64,000 bases of DNA, from assembly GCF_000471965.1 (NCBI RefSeq), contig NC_022550.1, forward strand, positions 434,001 to 498,000, written 5' to 3'. A program made the position numbers and the translations under genes. Below, piece by piece: positions 57,840-64,000 of this stretch; the first letter of the stretch is position 1; every line of letters starts with the position of its first letter. Under the pieces are notes generated by a model, which worked only from the letters and a program-made list of their open reading frames with translations, searched no databases and had not been told where the DNA came from. The stretch comes from Blattabacterium sp. (Nauphoeta cinerea). GTDB taxonomy: Bacteria; Bacteroidota; Bacteroidia; Flavobacteriales; Blattabacteriaceae.

Positions 57840-57959
57840 TTAATCAATAAAATAAAATATTTTATATAACCAAAAAATGATAAAAGCAAAACCTATTATG
57901 AAAAAAAATATGTTAGGAATCCATCCTAGAATATTAATAAATTTAAATAAACATTTCAT
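57840..57959 (-). CDS. Small single-membrane-helix protein (39 residues)
   Basis: A 39-residue frame starting MKCLFKFINILGWIPN and ending FYFID, with one clear hydrophobic helix (about 15-33, NIFFFIIGFAFIIFWLYK). It lies on the same strand, 37 bases upstream of aroB, in a 210-base gap that otherwise holds nothing. The WIPN-helix-W-L-Y-K pattern recalls short flavobacterial membrane proteins of unknown function (DUF6341-like), but that comparison is from memory. It may be a real small gene or chance. Confidence 0.45.
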   Translation of the reverse strand: MKCLFKFINILGWIPNIFFFIIGFAFIIFWLYKIFYFID

Positions 57960-58012
57960 AAAAAAAACAATATTATTATACATAAATATGAAAATAAATA
58001 TTTTTATAAAAA

Positions 58013-58708
58013 ATGGAAATATTTAACTTTGACTTTCATTATCATATTTGTCAAATGTCAGATATTTGGGATGTTTTTCAACATTTATTTAATCCTAGAT
58101 GGATATTTTTATATTTCGGAAATGCGGCTTTATTTATTCTCTTAGCTATTATTTTTGCAGAAACGGGATTTTTTATTGGTTTTTTCTTACCTGGAGATTC
58201 TTTATTATTCACTGCTGGAATTTTTGGGAAAGATTTATGCAAAAATTTTTATAATGTTCCTTTTTTTGTGATCATTTTAATCGTATCAGGTGTAGCTATT
58301 CTTGGAAATATGCAAGGATATTGGTTCGGATATAAATCAGGAAAACTCTTATATAAAAAGAAGGATTCCTTTTTTTTTAAAAAAAAACATTTAATTTTAG
58401 CAAAATTGTTTTATAATAAATATAAAACTACCGCTCTTATCATGAGTCGTTTTTTACCTATGTTTCGTACTTTTGCTCCTATTGTTGCAGGAGCAATTCG
58501 TATAGAATTTAAAAAATTTATGATATATAACATTATTGGAGCACTTGCTTGGACTTTTTCTATCATGTCAGCTGGACATTATTTAGATAAAAGTTTTCCA
58601 GAATTAAAAAATCATCTTGAATGGATTATTTTATTAATTGTATTGATTACAACTTTGCCAATTTTAGTGAAACTAAGAATAAATAAGAATAAAAAAATAT
58701 TTATCTAA
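58013..58708 (+). CDS. DedA family membrane protein
   Basis: A 231-residue polytopic inner-membrane protein with four to six hydrophobic segments. Family markers are the FAETGFFIGFFLPGDSLLFTAG motif region (with FLPGDS), GNMQGYWFGYKSG, and the SRFLPMFRTFAPIVAGA segment with the conserved R and P. DedA proteins act in lipid-carrier (undecaprenyl phosphate) flipping and membrane homeostasis in other bacteria; the substrate here is not known. The last eight bases overlap the converging tadA gene. Confidence 0.92.
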   Translation: MEIFNFDFHYHICQMSDIWDVFQHLFNPRWIFLYFGNAALFILLAIIFAETGFFIGFFLPGDSLLFTAGIFGKDLCKNFYNVPFFVIILIVSGVAILGNMQGYWFGYKSGKLLYKKKDSFFFKKKHLILAKLFYNKYKTTALIMSRFLPMFRTFAPIVAGAIRIEFKKFMIYNIIGALAWTFSIMSAGHYLDKSFPELKNHLEWIILLIVLITTLPILVKLRINKNKKIFI

Positions 58709-59165
58709 ATTTTTTAAATTTATGTTTACAAATTCTTTTATAAAAAAAGAATTCTTGTATAATAGCTTTACATTGGTTTTTCATAATTCCAGATACAAAT
58801 TCTGTTTTAGGATGTAATTTAACACCCGAACACAAGAACCCTCTTTTTGAGGGATTGGTAGCCCCACAAACAACTCTTCCTATTTGAGACCAAAACAAAG
58901 CTCCAGCACACATCACACATGGTTCTAAGGTTACATATAAAGTACATTTTTTTATATATTTTTTTTTAAAATAATCAGATGCCAAGTTGATTACTAACAT
59001 TTCTGCATGTGCAGTAATATTACATAACGTTTCAGTTAAATTATGAGCTGTTGCTATAACCATATTTTGATATGTAATTGCAGCCCCTATGGGGATCTCA
59101 TTTTTATGAAAAGCAATAAAGGCCTCTTTTAAAGCTATTTTCATAAAATCAAAATCTAAAGACAT
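58701..59165 (-). CDS. tadA: tRNA-specific adenosine deaminase
   Basis: Deaminates A34 to inosine in tRNA-Arg(ACG). The zinc site is complete in 154 residues: HAEMLVI (His ligand, catalytic Glu) and EPCVMCAGA (two Cys). IPIGAAITYQN and RVVCGATNPSKRG also match the TadA group more than other cytidine deaminase-like proteins. The start lies three bases downstream of the rplY stop. Confidence 0.93.
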   Translation of the reverse strand: MSLDFDFMKIALKEAFIAFHKNEIPIGAAITYQNMVIATAHNLTETLCNITAHAEMLVINLASDYFKKKYIKKCTLYVTLEPCVMCAGALFWSQIGRVVCGATNPSKRGFLCSGVKLHPKTEFVSGIMKNQCKAIIQEFFFYKRICKHKFKKFR

Positions 59166-59168
59166 TAT

Positions 59169-59777
59169 TTATTTTATTTTTGTTTTATCATCTTTTTCTT
59201 TATTCTCTTCTTCTTGAGCCCCTTTCACAATTGTACGAGTATTTTTTACATTTGCTATCAATGTATGAGAAGGATGTAATATAGTATATTGATTATTATA
59301 TAAATCTCCAACTGTTATTTTATCTCCTATATCTAAAGAATCAATATTAAATTGAATATATTCTGGCATATTATCTATACTTGCTTTCACCTTTAATTTT
59401 CTAACAGGAGAATAATATTTTCCTCCTTTTGCTACTCCAATAGGTCTTCCAAAAGATTTTACAGGAATTTCCAATGTCATAGATTTTGATTTATCAATTT
59501 TATAAAAATCTACATGTAATATTTTTTCATTAACAGGATCAAATTGGATTTCCTTTCGAATAGCATTGATACTTTTATCGTATCCCTCTATTTTTAAAAT
59601 AACACCATATATTTCTATAGTGTAGACTATTTTTCTCAAATTTTCTAGTGAAGAATAAAACGGGATATTCATGTTTTTTCCGTATAAAATGCATGGTATG
59701 TTTCCGGAAAGTCGAATGGAACGAACTGCTTTTTTTCCCAAATCTCTTTTATGTCCGTATATATTTACATATTTCAT
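59169..59777 (-). CDS. rplY: 50S ribosomal protein L25, CTC form
   Basis: 5S rRNA-binding ribosomal protein with the extra C-terminal TL5/CTC domain; the 202 residues match this long form. KRDLGKKAVRSIRLSGNIPCILYG is the L25 N-terminal pattern; HVDFYKID and IPVKSFGRPIGVAKGG mark the domain junction. The C-terminal tail is Glu/Lys-rich. The start overlaps the prs stop by four bases (ATGA), a conserved prs-rplY pairing. Confidence 0.95.
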   Translation of the reverse strand: MKYVNIYGHKRDLGKKAVRSIRLSGNIPCILYGKNMNIPFYSSLENLRKIVYTIEIYGVILKIEGYDKSINAIRKEIQFDPVNEKILHVDFYKIDKSKSMTLEIPVKSFGRPIGVAKGGKYYSPVRKLKVKASIDNMPEYIQFNIDSLDIGDKITVGDLYNNQYTILHPSHTLIANVKNTRTIVKGAQEEENKEKDDKTKIK

Positions 59778-60712
59778 ATTATAAATTTATTACTAATGGA
59801 TTCATCTTTATGGACTGATTGCATCACTTCTGCAAAAAGTGGAGCGCAAGACAAAACTTTAATCTTATCATGAATTTTATTTTTATTTATAGGAATCGTA
59901 TCAGTCACCACCAATTCTTCAATCGCCGATTGGTCTATTTTGTCATATGAATTCCCTGATAATACAGGATGAGTAGCTATAGCACGTACACTTTTAGCTC
60001 CCTGTTTCTTTATTAAATTAGCTGCTTCTGTTAAAGTTCCAGCCGTATCTACCATATCATCTATGAGGATAATATTTTTTTTTCTTACATTTCCTATAAG
60101 ATTCATAAATTCTATTTCATTTGCTTTTTTTCTTTCTTTATAACAAACGACAACGTCTGTCCCCAAATAACCTGCATAACTCCTAGCTCTTTTAGCACCA
60201 CCCATATCTGGAGAAGCTATGGTTAATTGATCTATGTTTAATTTTTTAATATAATCAATAAATATTCTAGATGCATATAAATGATCTACAGGTATATCAA
60301 AAAATCCTTGAATTTGATCTGCATGTAAATCCATAGTCATAACTCTAGTTGCTCCTGAAGCTACAATCAAATTTGCCATAAGTTTTGCGGCTATAGGAGT
60401 TCTAGGTAGATCTTTATGATCTTGTCTTGCCCATCCAAAATACGGAATCACAAGTGTAATGTTATAAGCTGAAGCCCTACTAGCAGCGTCGCACATTAAT
60501 AATAATTCCATTAAATTATCTACTGGAGGAAAAGTTGACCCAATTAAAAATACTTGAGATCCACGAACAGATTCTTCGAAACAAGGAATATATTCTCCAT
60601 CACTAAATTCTAAGAATCGTACTTTACCAAGAAAATTTCCATAATAAAAAGCTATATTATTTGATAATTTTAACCCGCTTCTTGTAGAAAAGAAGAGAAC
60701 CTTTTGATTCAT
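59774..60712 (-). CDS. prs: Ribose-phosphate pyrophosphokinase
   Basis: Makes PRPP from ribose-5-phosphate, feeding the purine block, pyrimidine, His and Trp synthesis. I choose ATG 60712 (MNQKVLFFSTRSG), since the -7 box at 60731-60738 would otherwise lie across the upstream ATG at 60733. Motifs: FSDGEYIPCFEESVRG, PYFGWARQDHKD, TMDLHADQIQGFFDIPVDHL and the PRPP loop IILIDDMVDTAGTL. 312 residues, normal length. It is divergent from thyA. Confidence 0.95.
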   Translation of the reverse strand: MNQKVLFFSTRSGLKLSNNIAFYYGNFLGKVRFLEFSDGEYIPCFEESVRGSQVFLIGSTFPPVDNLMELLLMCDAASRASAYNITLVIPYFGWARQDHKDLPRTPIAAKLMANLIVASGATRVMTMDLHADQIQGFFDIPVDHLYASRIFIDYIKKLNIDQLTIASPDMGGAKRARSYAGYLGTDVVVCYKERKKANEIEFMNLIGNVRKKNIILIDDMVDTAGTLTEAANLIKKQGAKSVRAIATHPVLSGNSYDKIDQSAIEELVVTDTIPINKNKIHDKIKVLSCAPLFAEVMQSVHKDESISNKFII

Positions 60713-60730
60713 AGTTATATTTTTTTTATG

Positions 60731-60738
60731 CAAAAATA
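60731..60738 (-). promoter_or_regulatory. -7 promoter box upstream of prs
   Basis: TATTTTTG (complement of 60731-60738) matches TAnnTTTG and lies 19 bases before the preferred prs ATG at 60712. No clear -33 element. It supports the shorter prs start. Confidence 0.4.
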
Positions 60739-60774
60739 CTCTAAATTAAAAAAGAAATATATAATTATGTGATT

Positions 60775-61569
60775 ATGAAACAATATTTAAATTTATTAAA
60801 AAACGTATTAAAAAAGGGCGTAAAAAAGAAGGACAGAACTGGTGTAGGAACAATAAGCCTATTTGGATATCAAATGAAATTTAATTTAGAAAAAGGCTTC
60901 CCTCTTTTAACTACTAAAAAATTAAATATACGATCTATTATTTACGAATTATTGTGGTTTTTAAAAGGAGAAACAAATATTAAATTTTTAACAAATAATA
61001 AAGTTAATATTTGGAAAAATTGGTCGGATAATAATGGAGAATTAGGACCAATATATGGATTCCAATGGAGAAAATGGCCCACTTACGATGGACATTTTTT
61101 TGATCAGATAGTTCATATTATAAAAGAAATAAAACTCAATCCCGATTCTAGACGTTTAATTGTTTCTTCTTGGAATGTGGGGATGATTCAAGATATGGCA
61201 TTACCTCCTTGTCATTTATTATTTCAATTTTATGTATATAAAAAAAAATTATCGTTACTTTTATATCAAAGAAGTGCAGATATTTTTATTGGATTACCAT
61301 TTAATATCGCTTCTTATGCTTTGTTGCTAACCATGTTCGCTCATACTCTTAATTTAAAAGAAAAAGAACTCATTCATACCATAGGAGACGCTCATATTTA
61401 TAATAATCACATTGAGCAAGTGAAACTCCAAATGAAAAGAACTCCAAGACCACTTCCTATAATAAGACTCAATTCTTCTGTGAAGAATATTTTTCAATTT
61501 CGTTTTGAAGATTTTGAATTAAAGAATTATAACCCTTTTCCTCATATTAAGGGAGATGTAGCCATTTGA
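60775..61569 (+). CDS. thyA: Thymidylate synthase
   Basis: Methylates dUMP to dTMP using methylene-THF, yielding dihydrofolate recycled by FolA. From ATG 60775 it has 264 residues, the same as E. coli ThyA; a GTG two codons earlier is in frame. [15 protein letters not shown] (phosphate Arg), the catalytic Cys in [32 protein letters not shown] and [12 protein letters not shown] are all present. It converges on thrC with a four-base gap. Confidence 0.96.
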   Translation: MKQYLNLLKNVLKKGVKKKDRTGVGTISLFGYQMKFNLEKGFPLLTTKKLNIRSIIYELLWFLKGETNIKFLTNNKVNIWKNWSDNNGELGPIYGFQWRKWPTYDGHFFDQIVHIIKEIKLNPDSRRLIVSSWNVGMIQDMALPPCHLLFQFYVYKKKLSLLLYQRSADIFIGLPFNIASYALLLTMFAHTLNLKEKELIHTIGDAHIYNNHIEQVKLQMKRTPRPLPIIRLNSSVKNIFQFRFEDFELKNYNPFPHIKGDVAI

Positions 61570-61573
61570 AAAT

Positions 61574-62902
61574 TCATTTTATTTTCTTTCTTTCTAATAA
61601 CCAATTTTTGAAAACATTGAAATCATTGGATAAAGATATTTTTTGACTTATATTTTTTTTCTTCAAAAAAATGTCTAGTTCTGGAGTTGAAACTATTTTT
61701 TTTTGTAAAAAAAAAGGCATATGATCTAAAAATTTAATAGGATGAGCTGTTTCTAAGAAAATAGCTGGTTCTGAAGTGTTATTCATTTCTTGTAAATATT
61801 GTCTAAGACCTAAATACCCAATAGCTCCATGTGGATCTAGTATATATTTATATTTTTCCCATACCATTTTTATAACTGTCAAAGTTTCTTCATCCGTGAA
61901 TTTATAAGAAGATAATTTTTTTCTTAATTGAAAGATATTTTTTTTATATAAATGCCATATTCTAGAAAAATTACTGGGATCAGCTATATCCATAGCATTT
62001 GATATAGTTTTTTTTACCGGAAGAGGATTATATTTTTCAGATTTTAAAAATCTAGGTATAGTATCATTAATATTTGTAGATGCAATAAAAAATTTTATAG
62101 GTAATCCCATTTTTTCAGCTATCATTCCTGCGCAAATATTACCAAAGTTTCCACTAGGAACTGAAAAAATTAATTCTATCGGATTTTTTACGATTATTTG
62201 TTTATAAGCTAAAAAATAATAAAACATTTGAGGGAGCCATCTCCCTATATTAATAGAATTTGCAGAAGTTAACGTATATTTTGTGTTCACATCCTTGTCT
62301 AAGAAAGCTTTTTTGACCATATTTTGACAATCATCAAAACTTCCATGTATTTCCAAAGCTAATATGTTATCACCTAATGAAGTGATTTGTTGTTTTTGTA
62401 AACAACTAATCCTATTATATGGATATAAAATAATGACTTCTATCCCATGTTTTTTATGAAACCCTTTAGCAACAGCTCCTCCGGTATCCCCTGAAGTTGC
62501 GACTAAAACCGTAATATTTTTTCCTAATTTTTCAGAAATAAAACTTAAGCATCCAGCCATAAACTGAGCTCCTACATCTTTAAAAGCTAAAGTAGGACCA
62601 TGAAAAAGTTCTAATACGTGAATATTATCATGTATTTTTATCAATGGAAAAGAAAAATTTAAAGTATTATGAATAATGCTTTCGATAAATTTATTGGGGA
62701 TATCTTTTCCAATATAAGGTTTTATAACATCCATTGCAATTGTATGAATATCATAAATCGGAAGTTTATGAAAAAATTGAGTTTTTAATTTAGGAATACA
62801 TTGAGGCATATATAAACCACCATCAGGCGATAATCCCCTTAAAACAGCATATTCGAAGGAAACTAGATCTTTTTTATAATTTTTTAAACTGTAATATAAC
62901 AT
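61574..62902 (-). CDS. thrC: Threonine synthase
   Basis: PLP enzyme converting O-phosphohomoserine to threonine. The 442 residues begin with LRGLSPDGGLYMPQ, carry the PLP lysine in GPTLAFKDVGAQFM, the phosphate-binding VATSGDTGGAVAKGF and SVPSGNFGNICAGMIA. This is the long (E. coli-like) class. It is eight bases after thrB in a thrA-thrB-thrC operon read leftwards. Confidence 0.95.
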   Translation of the reverse strand: MLYYSLKNYKKDLVSFEYAVLRGLSPDGGLYMPQCIPKLKTQFFHKLPIYDIHTIAMDVIKPYIGKDIPNKFIESIIHNTLNFSFPLIKIHDNIHVLELFHGPTLAFKDVGAQFMAGCLSFISEKLGKNITVLVATSGDTGGAVAKGFHKKHGIEVIILYPYNRISCLQKQQITSLGDNILALEIHGSFDDCQNMVKKAFLDKDVNTKYTLTSANSINIGRWLPQMFYYFLAYKQIIVKNPIELIFSVPSGNFGNICAGMIAEKMGLPIKFFIASTNINDTIPRFLKSEKYNPLPVKKTISNAMDIADPSNFSRIWHLYKKNIFQLRKKLSSYKFTDEETLTVIKMVWEKYKYILDPHGAIGYLGLRQYLQEMNNTSEPAIFLETAHPIKFLDHMPFFLQKKIVSTPELDIFLKKKNISQKISLSNDFNVFKNWLLERKKIK

Positions 62903-62909
62903 ACTTATT

Positions 62910-63866
62910 TTATAATTTTATTTGATTCCACTTTACACCTTGTTGATTGATAGGAGAAGTATAAGTTTTATAATCCACTTTTAACGGAGAATATACTCTA
63001 TTCATGATCTCAGTAACTTTTTGGGCTGTATGATTTCCTTTACTGAGCATAAAAACAGAAGGTCCTGAACCAGAAATTCCCCCCCCCAAGGCGCCTATTT
63101 CTTTACATCTTATTTTTAATTCATAAAAAGCTGGTATTAGTATAGCTCGTATAGGTTCTACAATAACATCTTCTAATGATCTACTTATTAATCTATAATC
63201 TTCTTGATATAAACCAGCTACTAACGCTCCTACATTCCCCCATTGTTTAATAGCATCTGTCATTAATATTTTTTGTTTTAAAATTTCTCTAGCATCTGAT
63301 GTTTTCACTTCGATTTGTGGGTGTATAATGCTGACCCATAATTCATTAGGAGTATGAAGTTTGGTAATATCCAATGGTTGATAACTTCGAATCAATGTCA
63401 TTCCTCCCATAATGGCAGGTGCAACATTATCAGCATGAGCGGTTCCACTTGCTACACGTTCTCCTTCCATTGCAAAACGAATTAATTGTATAGTGCTAAA
63501 AGGGTTTCCTAATAAAATATTAGCTCCATAAACAACTCCAGCTGCACTAGCTGCACTAGATCCTATTCCACTTCCAGGATGAATATTTTTAATTAATTCG
63601 ATTTCAAATCCTATTTCTTCTTCATTATCATATCTTTGTATTTGTTTATATTTTTTCAACAAAAATTGTAAAGCAACAAAAGCTACGTTTTTTCTTGGAT
63701 CATTAGGCAATGATGATCCATATATTCTATTAATACGTATTCCTGGATTATTAGATTTATATAAAAAAATTTCATCTTTTGGTAAATCTAAAGCTAATCC
63801 AATAACATCAAAACCACAAGCCAAATTAGCTACAGTAGCTGGAGAAAATATTTTGATTCCTTTCAT
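62910..63866 (-). CDS. thrB: Homoserine kinase
   Basis: GHMP kinase phosphorylating homoserine. The 318 residues include SPATVANLACGFDVIGLAL, the ATP-binding loop HPGSGIGSSAASAAG and the C-terminal GGGISGSGPSVFML. The GGG of this last motif is encoded by a G9 tract (C9 on the + strand, 63079-63087), a notable homopolymer in this AT-rich DNA. It sits between thrA and thrC. Confidence 0.95.
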   Translation of the reverse strand: MKGIKIFSPATVANLACGFDVIGLALDLPKDEIFLYKSNNPGIRINRIYGSSLPNDPRKNVAFVALQFLLKKYKQIQRYDNEEEIGFEIELIKNIHPGSGIGSSAASAAGVVYGANILLGNPFSTIQLIRFAMEGERVASGTAHADNVAPAIMGGMTLIRSYQPLDITKLHTPNELWVSIIHPQIEVKTSDAREILKQKILMTDAIKQWGNVGALVAGLYQEDYRLISRSLEDVIVEPIRAILIPAFYELKIRCKEIGALGGGISGSGPSVFMLSKGNHTAQKVTEIMNRVYSPLKVDYKTYTSPINQQGVKWNQIKL

Positions 63867-63871
63867 AACTT

Positions 63872-64000
63872 TTATTTAGTCGCTTTAATAATATCTGAAA
63901 AAACTCCAGATGCAGTAACTTCTGCACCTGCTCCTGCTCCTTTTATAATAAGAGGTTGTTCCGCATAACGATATGTGTTATATAAAACCATATTATCTTT
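63872..64000 (-). CDS. thrA: Bifunctional aspartokinase/homoserine dehydrogenase, C-terminal end (partial)
   Basis: Only the last 42 codons are in the window, read leftwards from the right edge. They encode the homoserine dehydrogenase C-terminus, with [20 protein letters not shown] and [13 protein letters not shown], ending at TAA 63872-63874, five bases before thrB. The gene order thrA-thrB-thrC supports the bifunctional ThrA form, but the aspartokinase part is outside the window, so a monofunctional Hom cannot be excluded. Confidence 0.85.
   Translation of the reverse strand, partial: KDNMVLYNTYRYAEQPLIIKGAGAGAEVTASGVFSDIIKATK

Noticed and set aside
1-64000. tRNA, rRNA, CRISPR arrays, insertion sequences, phage genes
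   Set aside because: Gaps are almost all below 150 bases; reading them showed no cloverleaf T-loop motifs, spaced repeats, transposase or integrase genes.

Overview
The window is an AT-rich, gene-dense chromosome segment of a Bacteroidota (Flavobacteriia-type) bacterium with a reduced genome. The best fit is Blattabacterium, the obligate cockroach endosymbiont; this is inferred from gene content and style, not from a database match. Evidence for the group: a fused alpha/beta 2-oxoacid dehydrogenase E1, a flavobacterial-style AccD, a DUF151-UVR nuclease-like protein, Prc/LemA/TPM-domain proteins, CTC-form L25, starts without Shine-Dalgarno sequences, and intergenic boxes matching TAnnTTTG, the Bacteroidota -7 promoter element. 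Evidence for an endosymbiont: very high A+T, gaps of a few bases, convergent genes overlapping at their 3' ends, no mobile elements, no RNA genes, domain losses, and several genes whose frame breaks at or beside A tracts.

Layout. 1-9 kb: end of serS, metF, pdhB, a repeat-bearing lipoprotein gene with the clearest terminator of the window, a DUF151 protein, folA, valS, a TPM/LemA membrane pair and ndk. 9-23 kb: a 2-oxoacid dehydrogenase E1 fusion, ilvE, argS, ffh, a glycerol block (glpD-glpK-glpF), then thrS-infC-rpmI-rplT, where infC must use a non-AUG start and thrS lacks its editing half. 22-35 kb: def, ruvX (frameshifted), dapD, tsaC, cca (frameshifted), nrnA carrying a small palindromic insertion, a thioredoxin-fold protein, a zinc-ribbon-family protein that has lost all four cysteines, a Nif3-like protein, lipA, a UvrD-type helicase apparently without a nuclease domain, fbaA and accD. 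35-50 kb: one minus-strand purine block (purA, B, L, E, C, F, M, N, H, D and guaA). 50-64 kb: ruvB, surE, prc (with an apparent compensated double frameshift), gyrA, aroB (frameshifted), a small membrane ORF, a DedA protein, tadA, rplY, prs, thyA, and thrC-thrB-thrA, with thrA cut by the window edge.

How the genes work together. Prs supplies PRPP to the purine block; FolA, ThyA, MetF and PurN/PurH form a folate one-carbon cycle. DapD, IlvE, AroB and ThrABC make amino acids, as expected for a nutritional symbiont. GlpF, GlpK and GlpD bring glycerol into triose phosphates near FbaA; PdhB, the E1 fusion and LipA belong to lipoate-dependent oxidation. The most notable layer is sequence decay that seems tolerated: ruvX and cca both break inside A10 tracts, aroB breaks near an A6 tract, and prc carries two opposite one-base shifts. 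I found no CRISPR array, phage, insertion sequence, secretion system or other exotic cassette.
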